Shown piece after piece: positions 41,398 through 52,099 of a DNA stretch of 64,000 nucleotides (position 1 is the first letter of the stretch; the number at the start of each line of letters is the position of its first letter). The stretch is taken from contig NC_066581.1 in NCBI RefSeq assembly GCF_024323335.1, positions 37,695,199 to 37,759,198 on the forward strand, given 5' to 3'. The DNA is from Lathyrus oleraceus (taxonomy: Eukaryota > Streptophyta > Magnoliopsida > Fabales > Fabaceae). A model generated the notes under the pieces. That model searched no databases and had not been told where the DNA came from. It saw only the letters and a program-made list of their open reading frames with translations. Position numbers and translations under genes: made by a program.

Positions 41398-42408
41398 TTT
41401 CATCATATCCCTCGAGATGAAAATCGGATGGCAAATGCTCTTGCAACGTTGGCATCAATGATTGCAGTGAAGTATTGGAACGAGGTTCCCAATTTGTCCG
41501 TGATGCGTCTTGATAGGCCAGCTCATGTGTTTGTTGTTGAAGAGATCAAAGATGAGAAACTATGGTATTACGACATCAAGTGTTTCCTCCAAAGTCAGAT
41601 TTACCCGTCTGGGGCATCGTAAAAAGATAAGACTTTGAGAAGATTAGCCGGTAATTTCTACCTAAATGGTGATATACTGTACAAGAGAAACTTCGACATG
41701 GTTTTGCTCAGATGCGTGGATAGACATGAAGCAGACTTGTTGATGACTGAAGTGCATGAAGGTTCCTTTGGTACTCATTCCAATGGACATACAATGGCAA
41801 AGAAGATGTTGCGAGCAGATTACTATTGGCTGACAATGGAAACTGACTGTTGCAAATTTGTGAAGGAATGTCACAAGTGTCAAATTTATGCTGATAAGAT
41901 TCATGTTCCTCCGACACTACTGAATGTTATTTCCTCCCTATGGCCCTTCTCCATGTGGGGAATGGATATGATTGGGATGATTGAGCCCAAAGTGTCGAAT
42001 GGATATCGTTTCATTTTGGTGGCAATTGACTACTTCACAAAGTGGGTTGAAGCGGCATCGTATGCGAATGTAACTAAGCAAGTTGTTGTAAAGTTTATCA
42101 AGAATCAGAGTATATGCCGTTATGGTGTGCCAAGTAAGATCATTACTGATAATGGATCAAACTTGAATAACAATATGGTGGAAGCTCTTTGTAAACAATA
42201 TGGTGGAAGCTCATCTTCTCCCTACAGACCTAAGATGAATGGGGTTGTTGAAGCTACGAACAAGAACATCAAGACGATCATTCAAAAGATGGTTGTAACG
42301 TATAAGGATTGGCACGAGATGCTCCCATTTGCTTTGCACGGGTATCGTACATCCATCTTCACTTCAACAGGGGCAACCCTTTTCTCTCTTGTTTATGTTA
42401 TGGAATAA
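41398..42408 (+). pseudogene. Ogre C integrase
   Basis: In the same frame, with an extra stop at 41620-41622. Visible are the zinc-binding region (H-E-G-S-F-G-T-H...C-H-K-C-Q-I-Y) and the core with D in W-G-M-D-M-I-G-M, D in I-I-T-D-N-G-S-N-L and E in M-N-G-V-V-E-A-T-N-K-N-I-K. A short in-place duplication of a K-Q-Y-G-G-like stretch appears near 42165-42212, so the core is slightly altered. A stop at 42406 ends the piece. The element cannot supply active integrase. Confidence 0.88.
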
Positions 42409-42801
42409 GTGTTCCTCGTAGAGGTTGAGATTCCCTCATTGCGTGTGCTCATGGAAGCCAAGTTGACTGAGGCTGAATGGTGTCAGACCAGGTTTGATCA
42501 GTTGAATTTAATATAAGAGAAGAGATTGAATACCATGTGTCATGGCCAGTTATATCAACAAAGGATGAAGAAAGCTTTTGATAAGAAGGTCAGACCTCGT
42601 GTATTCAGAGAAGGTGATCTTGTGCTCAAGAAGATTTTATCGTTCAAACCAGATTCTATGGGCAAATGGACTCCTAATGATGAAGGCCCATATGTTGTTA
42701 AGAGAGCCTTTTCAGGCGGTGCATTGATTCTTACAACTATGGATGGTGAAGAGTTCACTCGTCCTGTAAACGCAGATGCGGTCAAGAAATACTTCGCCTA
42801 A
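42409..42801 (+). pseudogene. Ogre C pol C-terminal tail
   Basis: Same frame again, with a stop near 42514. The tail from 42526 matches the last codons of Ogre A and E: G-D-L-V-L-K-K-I, G-K-W-T-P-N-D-E-G-P-Y, F-S-G-G-A-L, K-K-Y-F-A. Comparison of A, C and E shows that A and C are the closer pair here. Confidence 0.85.
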
Positions 42802-42819
42802 AAAGAAAAGAACAGCTCG

Positions 42820-42976
42820 CTAAGTTGAAAACCCGAAAGGGCGACTTAGGCAAAAATGAGCGTCTCGGTGGATTGAAAACCCGAAAGGGCGATCCAGGCA
42901 AAAGTTAGAGACATAAAACAGAAAGAATTTCCTGATAAGTTGAGTACCCCACCTTGGGGCAACTTATGCAAAAATT
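42820..42976 (+). repeat. hairpin-GGCAAAAAT array of Ogre C (three modules)
   Basis: Module 1: CTAAGTTG (42820-42827) with CGACTTAG (42842-42849) around CCC-GAAA-GGG. Module 2: TGGATTG (42869-42875) with CGATCCA (42890-42896), again around CCC-GAAA-GGG. Module 3: ATAAGTTG (42935-42942) with CAACTTAT (42960-42967) around CCCC-loop-GGGG. Each is followed by GCAAAA. Compared with Ogre A module 3, several stem pairs change together. Confidence 0.8.
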
Positions 42977-44470
42977 AGGGATTATGGCAAGTAACTGCAT
43001 TCTACTGATCTTCCAATTTTTGAGAAACTTTGAGCACAAGGGCTGACATCAATTCAGCATCCCCGATAGCGGTCAAAAGCATAACAGACATCAAGAGTTG
43101 GTAGAAGGATTAGGGGTCATTTGTATTCAATGTAACCCTTTTCCATGGAAATTACCATTTTCAACTTTGTAAAAATCTATGGAGTCTTGTCATTTACAGA
43201 CTACCATTCTATTAAATAAAGTTGAGCTTTTATCCAATTGTTTTCACTCTTATTTTACTTCAGCCAATAGTTTAAATTTTATTATGATCATTTATGAAAT
43301 TAAAATTTTAATCAAAATTATTTTCTCAAATATATAAAAGCAAGAACTTTTCAAAGCAATTAAAAAGAAATATCGACATCATTTCGAAAGCAGCAAGTCT
43401 TAAGTGTGAAGCATTGAGGGTTCCCCAAAGCAGTTAAACCCTTGGGTTTCCCTAGCCGGGTTTGTTGATCCAGTTCCCCTGCGGCATGTTTGATCCTCGG
43501 CAGAACTCTTGTACATTTTTCCTAGCTGAGTTAGTGGGTTTAGTACCCTGTGGAGTTGTGTTTTATCCCCGACAGAGTTTCGGTATACCCCTGCAAAGTT
43601 TGTGTATTCTTCCGCAGGTTTAATTTTGGATCTTCAGCAGAGTAAGCTTATTTCCCTAGTAGATTGTGTTGGTTTCTCCCCCTCGTCGCCATCCGACCTG
43701 CTCCCAGTCAGAGTTTCCTCCTGGTTTTTGAGCAGGTATTTGTGTTATCCTCTGTATGGTTGTCTCCCATTTGATATGATGTTGACATAAAATTCCCCGC
43801 AGACTCGATAACGCTTCTTTTCCTCAGCAGATCTTCTCCTTTCCCAACTAGGGTTGAGCCTTTGGGATGTTGATCTCCATGTTCTCCGACAGTGGTTCCC
43901 TTTTTTCTGGATTGGCCGAGGATTGTACCGATGATTCAAAGTTTGCGACACCTTGGTATCCTTTGTGATCTTTTTGTCAGCATAATCATCATATATACAT
44001 ATACATATACACTCATATAATTTCATATTTGCATATTCATATTTGCTGAATCATTATCTGAGATTCTTATGCTCTGTTATGGCAGTACTTTATCCCCATC
44101 AAGTTTGGTGTCTGTCCTCTCTCAATTATAGAAGGTCGGCCCCTTAAGTAGAAAGACTTTAACCTTTCTCCTTTACCCACTAAGTTATTTCCTCGTGGAT
44201 GATCATTGTTTCAGTTTTCCTCCCCAATCAATTATCTGAATGGAACCACTCCCTTTGAGATATATCCTCATTGGGTTGAGTCTTGATTGACCGTTTCTTT
44301 CTAGCTCTTACCTAGATAGATGCTTTGAGTCTCCTAAGAGTTTATTGCCCAGTAACTGGTAATATTCTCTTTAGTTCGCAGTTTGTTACTTCTTGCCCAA
44401 TGCACGACAAAAGTACCCCTGTTTTTCTCCTTAGTAGAGTCCCTAGTGAATTTATTCCCCGGGAAGTATA

Positions 44471-45260
44471 TCCTTGATATGTTCATCCTAATCGATGACA
44501 GATATCTTTCTCTCCCCTGCCTGAGTTTATCCTTGATATGTTCATCCTAACCGATGACGGATATTCTCATCTTTGGTATTCTACCCAGTAAAAAGGTAGT
44601 TGTAATCCCTATTTTTGTTGCCCAGAGAGTTAATCCTTGATATGTTCATCCTAACCGATGACAGATTTCTTTCTCTTTCCGGTCATCTACCCAGTAACCG
44701 GTAGTTGTAAATCCTGCTTTTGTCCCCTTCGCAGAGTCTATCCTTGATATGTTCACCCTAACCGGTGACGGATTTTCTCTTTGATGGTATTCTATCCAGT
44801 AACTGATAGATGTAATTCCTATTTTCTCTCCTCAACAGAGTCTATCCTTGATATGTTCATCTTAATCGGTGACGGATTTTCTCTTTGACGGTATTCAATC
44901 CAACATTTGATAGATGTAATTCCTACTTTTTTCTTAGTTGGTTTATCCTTGATATGTTCATCTTAATCGATGACGGATATCCTCCTTGACAATTCCCAGG
45001 CAAGTCTATCCTTGATATGTTCATCCTAACCGATGACTGATTTTCTTCCCTGTTGAGTTTATCCTTGATATGTTCATCCTAACCGATGACGGATACTCTC
45101 ATCCTTGGTCTTCTGCCCAGTAACTGGTAGTTGTAAATCCTATTTTCTACCGTTTTCCCCAGCAAGGCTATTCTTACCCAGTAACCGGTAATGAATACTC
45201 CCTTCTGGCAGTTCCCAGTGAGTCATCCTTGACATGTTCATCCTAACCGATGACGGATGT
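44471..45260 (+). repeat. nine TCCTTGATATG hairpin repeats, Ogre C 3' UTR
   Basis: Copies start at 44471, 44530, 44634, 44741, 44845, 44946, 45009, 45062 and 45227. The core TCATC-CTAAC-CGATGA pairs CATC with GATG; the copy at 44741 has CACC with GGTG. TCC at the start pairs with GGA at the end. Spacers carry CTACC...GGTAG or CTATC...GATAG hairpins and ATCCCTATTTT-like text. Spacing is irregular (53-165 bp). Confidence 0.8.
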
Positions 45261-45813
45261 CCTTTCTGTCAGATCTTTATTATCTCCTTACCCAGTAACA
45301 GGTATTAGATAGTAGATTTCTGCTCCTCCTGTGTTGAAGTTTATTTCTCCCCAGTTGAGTTGAGTGCGCATTTCCTTAGTGAAATCGTTTTTCCTGCATG
45401 ATTCAAGTACGTCAGTTTTATCCTGATCTACTCGTTTCCCCTACAGATGTTTTGTTTCCCCGGTTGAGTCTTTCCATTTTGTATGGAATTCCTCTAGTCC
45501 CCCAGCAATTTTAAGTCGTAGCCTGGCCTACGTATAACCTCCTGTATCCCCTCAGAGTCTCTGTCTCCCTAGTGAGTTTTCCTTATGGAATACATTATAC
45601 TCCTGCGGACTTTCGGTCTCTCTGGTTTCTTTTCCTTTGTGGCAATATTTCCCCACAGGGCACTAACTTTTGCATTCATATCATATGCATCATGAGGTCT
45701 CTTAGGGACCAAAATTTGTTTCTATGTGTTGTTATTTAAGCCCATTCTACTGAGTCAAGCCGAAGATTTTAACCTTCACCTCCTCAGTTAGAATGTCCTT
45801 AAATAGGGGCAGC

Positions 45814-48649
45814 TGTAAGACCCCAATTTTGATCCTAAGATCCCTCATGCAATTTCATCATATGCATTAGCATTGGGATCATACCTTGGCATCCTCCTTA
45901 CCCCCCTCTCATTGGGTTTGTTTTGGGAGAGATCACCAAGCATTATGTGATTGTGTCATACTTGTATATTATCATTTTACTAACCAAAATACTAAAAATA
46001 TGTCTTTGTATTTGCCTAACTTTTTGTAGGTAGGGCATGATTCTCATTGATCTATCAAGTCCACACCTAGGGTTTAAGACCCTCATGGAAAACAACACAA
46101 CCATGGATTGACCCACAAATGGTTATAAGCATCATATATGAGTCCCAATGATTCCTACATGTGATATTGATCAAGTATTCTTCAAGAGTTGGAAGTGGTT
46201 TGCCTTGGAAACCATAGTTTGTCTGGGTATCTTGAGTAACTTCTTCAACAAGCTATCTCACCAATTGATCAAATTTCTCAAGGGACACTTCAAAAAATTA
46301 TCATCTTATGCATATATGATCTACCATGAGCCTAGAAAGTCAAGAGAATTGAAGGTTAGCAAGTAGGTTGATGGTGGTTGGCCAGATGAATTCATCTAAT
46401 CAAAACTGGGTCTCCCTAGACCCTATCTCCTACGATTTTCACCATATGAAAATTATTCTAAGAGAAACATTACTCTAAATGACATTCCAAACAACTTTCA
46501 TGTTGAAACCTAGAGCTAGTTTTGCTTGAAAAATCATTTCCTATGTTGAAACATTATAGGTCATTTTGTCTAAACCCTAATTTGAAAGTCAACTTCCCAA
46601 GGCCATAACTTGCTCATTTTTTATGAGATGAAAGATTTCCAAGTTGCACAATCAAATTCAAGATGTCTACTTCAACTTTGATGTTTGGAGTGAGATCTAA
46701 ATCAACTTTTATGAGCATGTGATATGAGGATACATTATAGGTCATTTTTGACCTATACCATAGAACAAGTGATTTTTCCAAACTTAAAAAAATGCATAAC
46801 TCTACCATAATAAATCCAAATGACATGAAATAGATACAACTTTGATGAAGACACTTTTCTCATTTGAAGCTCAAATAAAAAGTTAAGCAAGGTGGAATAT
46901 TGAGATATATGGCTTGACACTTAGAAAAAATTTCAACATGTTGAAATTTCCAAACTTCCACCTTCAAATTCACCATGATCCAAGTTCCAAATGAAAAAGT
47001 GTTCAACATCAAACTTGTTCCCCTTGATATAAGCTTTCTAAAGAACACAAGTTCATGCATTTTGGATGAAGTTTGCTAGGTCTACACATGGCTTTAATAG
47101 AGCTGCATCATTGGAGAAAATCAAATGTCCAAAACTCCACACATCGTTGCCTTGCCACTCAAGCCTCGTTTGAAATTCAGAACAGTTGGATATGGATCAA
47201 AATGGATTGCTTCATGGGCCTGTACACGCCTATGCAAGCTTGTGCATCACATTGCCAAATTTAGCAATTTTTCAAGTGTGCAAATATCAGTCCCAATTGC
47301 TATAAATACAGGCCCTTTGAGCTCAATTCAAACACACCTTGCGCGCCAGCTTTGCCCCCCAATTGAACCCTCACATTTCAAAGGAAAACCTGATAATTTT
47401 CAACTTGAAAATTGAGTTTGAATCTCACTGTTTGGAGATTCAAGAACTCCAGGATCCAAAGCTTCGTACCATTGCCAAACCTCTCCTGCAAGCTTCTCAA
47501 GTGTGATCAGATCAAGGTTGAAGCAAGCAAGATCCATTTCTGCACAACATTGAAGGTAAATTTCAGAAAATTTCTTCTCTTCGATTCTCACTCATTTCTC
47601 ATCAATTCTCTTGAATCTTTGGTTGTCTGAAGTCCTACCAATGTAGGCAAGAAGATTGAGTTTTTGTGGTCAAATCGAAGCAACTCAGTTGACACACCTC
47701 AAAATTCAACTCCTCATATCTTTTTATATATTTGGAGTTAGTTGAAATTGAGGTCCACAGGAGAAGAAGACCGGAGCTCTGGCTCCGGCGGTGTGTTGGC
47801 ACGTCTCTCAGCCACAGGATCCATTCAATTTGTTTTAATCTTAGGCGTTAGTTTTGATTACCACGCGTGTGGCGCACTAACTAGGTTCCCTCATGGAACG
47901 CGCGTGTGTGTCTACTTGATTTGCCACCTTAATTAATGAGGGAGATCAAGTGGCTCACGTTTTTTTAATTTTTTGATTTTTGTTTTAATTCATTTGATTT
48001 TCATTAATTCATATTAATTTTAATATTGATCCAAAAAATATGAGTGTTTCACCAAAAAAAAATTAAATAAATTCCTCTTTCATATTCTGAATTAAAATTA
48101 TTTTTTGGATCATTATTAATATTTTTCATGATTTAATTGATTTTGTGTTTATTTTTAATTTTTTAAAAATACTTTTAAGTTTTTAAAAATTCTGAAATTT
48201 TTCTCCAAGGTCCTTTGACCTATGATAAATCCCATGGCCATTTCTTTGGTGTTTTGATGAGGCTTTAGGAATTTGATAAACCATTTTAATTTAAATGCAT
48301 TACTTTAGTATTTTTAAATTGAATAAATGCCAAATAATTGTGTTTACCTCTTGTGATGGTTTGTGTAAGTTTGACTTGTGTTGTTAGGCCTTGGTCAAGG
48401 TTGATTTGACTTTGCTAGGTTAATATCATTGGATTTAGGGGATTGATGGAATGTACATTCCATCTCCCAAAATGAATGAATGATATTAATTTGGTAAAAG
48501 TCCTCCTTTGACCAATTTGAGTTTTGATCCATTCCCCTCCCTCTTCATCTAATTCCCCTTCTTTATGCATCCATTTCATTTGGCTTATGATATCTCAAAG
48601 TCCTAAAGCTAGTTGATTGAAAAATCAACATGAGTATGGATGAGATTAG
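45814..48649 (+). repeat. 3' LTR of Ogre C, left 2.8 kb
   Basis: Starts TGTAAGACCCCAATTTTG after the polypurine tract, homologous to the LTR of Ogre A. It is cut at 48649 by the TG of the inverted-LTR complex; the rest must lie right of the window. No gene is seen. The interval 47940-48230 is a very AT-rich run. Confidence 0.85.
47301..47310 (+). promoter_or_regulatory. TATA box in Ogre C LTR
   Basis: TATAAATACA about 1.5 kb into the LTR, followed by a leader-like stretch and a GAAG/GTAAAT donor-like site near 47553. Confidence 0.55.
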
Positions 48650-48782
48650 TGTAATACCCCAAAATTTACCCTTCAGTTTTTCCAAAAAAAAAAAAGAAAA
48701 AAAGAAAAAATAAATAAATAATTAAAATATAACAAATTTTGGGTCTCCCTCATTCCAAGCCCACAAGTCCACGAAAATCAGC

Positions 48783-48792
48783 TATAAATATA
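48783..48792 (+). promoter_or_regulatory. TATA box, left arm LTR
   Basis: TATAAATATA 133 bp into the LTR, directing transcription rightward toward the palindrome centre. Confidence 0.6.
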
Positions 48793-49195
48793 AGAGTTTC
48801 AGTAGGGTTTCAGACACTTGGAAATTCCCTGAGAAATAGACTTGGAGTTCACGTGGAGTTTCAAATCTAGGAACTACTCTGCAGCAACCTTCGGGCAGCC
48901 CTGAGAAGTTCATTCCGCCTCGCGCAAACCCTAAACGTTACTTCGCCAATCCGGCCTTGCCTTCCAATTTTAACAGGTCTTTCATCAGGTATGCCTCTGT
49001 TCCTATTACTCTATGCCTCGGGTTGAATACTGAATATATGAGGTAACCTCAGGCTTGGCCCACAGGGTTATATTTGTGTATGAATATGTGATTTATGCCT
49101 TGACTGTTTAACAATTTCGTTTATGAGGTGAATGCCATAGGATCTGGAATCTTTAACATCGTGCAGGTACCAATGGAAAATCCAAATCCCGCAGG

Positions 49196-49262
49196 TGCTC
49201 GCTAGCCGTTTCGCTAGGCGAGCACGCAGCGAAGCTTCGTTAGGCTTTCGCTAGGCGAAGCA
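49196..49262 (+). repeat. CpG-rich hairpins in E-family LTR
   Basis: GTGCTCGC (49196-49203) pairs with GCGAGCAC (49217-49224) around TAGC...GCTA. GCTTCG pairs with CGAAGC just after, with CGCTAGGCGA words between. Mirror copies lie near 51491-51557. Confidence 0.6.
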
Positions 49263-49890
49263 GTCGCGAATGTGACAGTATCTGCTTTATTCCGTTTTGT
49301 TCTAACCTGTTCTTTGTGTTGCCATGGCCTTGTTATCTTTTGATTTCAATCCTGTTTGCCTAACCCCTTTTGTTGAGTTTTTGTGAGGGCTCACATATTC
49401 TCGCAGGGATACCCTCCGGAGGTTTATTCCGATTTCCCGTACTGATTGGTTTTCTTTGATGGCATCAGCTTGGGAGAATCTCAGGGTTGCTTATCCTTTA
49501 ATTGCTGTAACTTCGGATCTTGATCCGTGTGGTATTTTACTTCTTCCCTTTATTTCTACGGTTTCTTAGCTGGAAGACCTCGATAGGAGGCAATGTTTGA
49601 GCCCCTTGGTGGCATTTTTTCTATTTCAAGATATATGTTTTGTGTGATGTGATTGTTTCCCCATAGGATGCGAGGCTTCGCATAGCCTCCCGTTTGCATG
49701 CCAATTTAGGTAGCACTGTTCCTCCGCCTAGGACTTCCTCTTTGCATGCGCGTTCCTACAACGCAAACAAAACCTAAAACCCAAAGCAACACGTTTACTC
49801 CTTCTACTACAGGCGAGTAAGTCTCCAAAGGTCGAGCATCCGGTAGATTGCGTAGTAACGTCGTTCACCCCGTAACATAATCCATAACCC

Positions 49891-50073
49891 CGTAGTTAGT
49901 CGAACTACGGCTTGCTCTGATTCTCATTCCAGATGAGATACGTAGGCATAAGACGCGACGTCTTAGCGAGCACAATTACCCCCAACCCATAGGTCAGCCG
50001 AGCTACGAAGACTCTGATTCTCATATTCAGATGAGATACGTATGCAGTGGATGCGACATCCGCGCGAGTCATT
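49891..50073 (+). promoter_or_regulatory. two TACGTAGGCA multi-hairpin elements, left arm
   Basis: Element 1: CCGTAGTT-loop-AACTACGG, then TCTCAT (49922-49927)/ATGAGA (49933-49938), TACGTAGGCA (49939-49948), then AAGACG-CGA-CGTCTT. Element 2: TCTCAT (50019-50024)/ATGAGA (50031-50036), TACGTATGCA (50037-50046), then GGATG-CGA-CATCC. The last stems share the CGA loop but no stem sequence. Ogre A carries the same order at 12698-12761. Confidence 0.65.
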
Positions 50074-50373
50074 TCTCTTAACCTTTTTAGTAAATAGCAC
50101 ATTAGGCAAAACCATACCCTTTAAACAGAAACCGCATAAGTGGATCCCGTAGAGTACTACGGATGCGTAGGGGTGCTAATACCTTCCCTTCGCATAACCG
50201 ACTCCCGAACCCAAGATTTGGTTGCGAGACCTTGTCTTTTTCTTTCCTATTTTCAGGTTTACTTCGAGCGTTTCCTTTCCCTCCTTGGGATAAATAACGC
50301 ACGGTGGCGACTCTCCTGTCTTTTTTCTTCGCCGGTTGTCTTTTTTCGCACTGTATTTTTTCAGGTTGCGACA

Positions 50374-50379
50374 GCTAGC
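50374..50379. other. palindromic spacer between the two U5 ends
   Basis: GCTAGC lies between the terminal CA of the left LTR and the terminal TG (complement of CA) of the right LTR. It reads as GCT + AGC, i.e. the same three bases beyond each LTR end. Confidence 0.75.
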
Positions 50380-52099
50380 TGTCGCAACCTGAAAAAATAC
50401 AGTGCGAAAAAAGACAACCGGCGAAGAAAAAAGACAGGAGAGTCGCCACCGTGCGTTATTTATCCCAAAGGAGGGAAAGGAAACGCTCGAAGTAAACCTG
50501 AAAATAGGAAAGAAAAAGACAAGGTCTCGCAACCAAATCTTGGGTTCGGGAGTCGGTTATGCGAAGGGAAGGTATTAGCACCCCTACGCATCCGTAGTAC
50601 TCTACGGGATCCACTTATGCGGTTTCTGTTTAAAGGGTATGGTTTTGCCTAATGTGCTATTTACTAAAAAGGTTAAGAGAAATGACTCGCGCGGATGTCG
50701 CATCCACTGCATACGTATCTCATCTGAATATGAGAATCAGAGTCTTCGTAGCTCGGCTGACCTATGGGTTGGGGGTAATTGTGCTCGCTAAGACGTCGCG
50801 TCTTATGCCTACGTATCTCATCTGGAATGAGAATCAGAGCAAGCCGTAGTTCGACTAACTACGGGGTTATGGATTATGTTACGGGGTGAACGACGTTACT
50901 ACGCAATCTACCGGATGCTCGACCTTTGGAGACTTACTCGCCTGTAGTAGAAGGAGTAAACGTGTTGCTTTGGGTTTTAGGTTTTGTTTGCGTTGTAGGA
51001 ACGCGCATGCAAAGAGGAAGTCCTAGGCGGAGGAACAGTGCTACCTAAATTGGCATGCAAACGGGAGGCTATGCGAAGCCTCGCATCCTATGGGGAAACA
51101 ATCACATCACACAAAACATATATCTTGAAATAGAAAAAATGCCACCAAGGGGCTCAAACATTGCCTCCTATCGAGGTCTTCCAGCTAAGAAACCGTAGAA
51201 ATAAAAGGGAAGAAGTAAAATACCACACGGATCAAGATCCGAAGTTACAGCAATTAAAGGATAAGCAACCCTGAGATTCTCCCAAGCTGATGCCATCAAA
51301 GAAAACCAATCAGTACGGGAAATCGGAATAAACCTCCGGAGGGTATCCCTGCGAGAATATGTGAGCCCTCACAAAAACTCAACAAAAGGGGTTAGGCAAA
51401 CAGGATTGAAATCAAAAGATAACAAGGCCATGGCAACACAAAGAACAGGTTAGAACAAAACGGAATAAAGCAGATACTGTCACATTCGCGACTGCTTCGC
51501 CTAGCGAAAGCCTAACGAAGCTTCGCTGCGTGCTCGCCTAGCGAAACGGCTAGCGAGCACCTGCGGGATTTGGATTTTCCATTGGTACCTGCACGATGTT
51601 AAAGATTCCAGATCCTATGGCATTCACCTCATAAACGAAATTGTTAAACAGTCAAGGCATAAATCACATATTCATACACAAATATAACCCTGTGGGCCAA
51701 GCCTGAGGTTACCTCATATATTCAGTATTCAACCCGAGGCATAGAGTAATAGGAACAGAGGCATACCTGATGAAAGACCTGTTAAAATTGGAAGGCAAGG
51801 CCGGATTGGCGAAGTAACGTTTAGGGTTTGCGCGAGGCGGAATGAACTTCTCAGGGCTGCCCGAAGGTTGCTGCAGAGTAGTTCCTAGATTTGAAACTCC
51901 ACGTGAACTCCAAGTCTATTTCTCAGGGAATTTCCAAGTGTCTGAAACCCTACTGAAACTCTTATATTTATAGCTGATTTTCGTGGACTTGTGGGCTTGG
52001 AATGAGGGAGACCCAAAATTTGTTATATTTTAATTATTTATTTATTTTTTTTTTCTTTTTTTTTTGGAAAAACTGAAGGGTAAATTTTGGGGTATTACA
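50380..52099 (-). repeat. 3' LTR of element E
   Basis: 1720 bp, TGTAATACCCC to TTGCGACA on the minus strand, preceded there by the polypurine tract AATAGGGGCAGC (52100-52111). TATA box at 51963-51972 pointing left. The two TACGTAGGCA elements lie at about 50681-50863. Confidence 0.9.
51963..51972 (-). promoter_or_regulatory. TATA box, E 3' LTR
   Basis: TATAAATATA on the minus strand, directing transcription leftward, i.e. convergent with the TATA box at 48783. Confidence 0.6.

Larger units (their letters stand above)
42802..45813 (+). other. 3' untranslated region of Ogre C
   Basis: About 3 kb without a protein family. In order: hairpin-GGCAAAAAT array (42820-42976), a pyrimidine-rich stretch with CCC(C)AG-type words, the TTCATCCTAACCGATGA hairpin family (44471-45260), CTACC...GGTAG hairpins, and the polypurine tract AAATAGGGGCAGC at 45801-45813. 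Confidence 0.8.
28409..48649 (+). mobile_element. Ogre element C, 3' half, interrupted by D and cut by the inverted-LTR complex
   Basis: Visible are the end of gag-pro, an intron, RT, RNase H, archaeal-type RNase H, integrase, a 3' UTR, a polypurine tract and the first 2.8 kb of the 3' LTR. The reading frame of RT is cut at 30106 and resumes at 40690 after copia element D. At least eight in-frame stops and one internal rearrangement mark it as long inactive. The 5' part lies left of the Athila/Ogre A complex. It is the host of every other insertion here. Confidence 0.88.
48650..50373 (+). repeat. E-family LTR, plus orientation (no internal region)
   Basis: 1724 bp from TGTAATACCCC to TTGCGACA. 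The left flank ATTAG (48645-48649) is the candidate target duplication. It has a TATA box at 48783-48792, a donor-like CAG/GTATGC at 48989, CpG-rich hairpins near 49196-49260 and two TACGTAGGCA elements. It behaves as a solo LTR attached tail-to-tail to element E. Confidence 0.85.
48650..52099. repeat. 3.45-kb near-perfect inverted repeat of two LTRs joined U5 to U5
   Basis: The left arm (48650-50373) and right arm (50380-52099) are reverse complements with a six-base centre GCTAGC. The only differences I find are homopolymer or short-tract lengths near the outer ends and one T/A-run length near 50284/50467. Both arms begin exactly at the LTR terminus TGTAATACCCC, but the outer flanks differ: Ogre C LTR on the left, element E internal DNA on the right. 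That argues against a simple fold-back read artefact. Confidence 0.95.

Noticed and set aside
49905..50849. Identical 65-aa ORFs on opposite strands and a 170-aa ORF across the palindrome centre
   Set aside because: They are mirror images produced by the inverted LTR arms, with no conserved domain, and they overlap structured U5 elements.
48650..52099. Palindrome as a pure assembly fold-back artefact
   Set aside because: Both arms stop exactly at the LTR terminus and have different outer flanks, which a fold-back read would not create. Small tract-length differences exist between arms. Read-level proof is still lacking.
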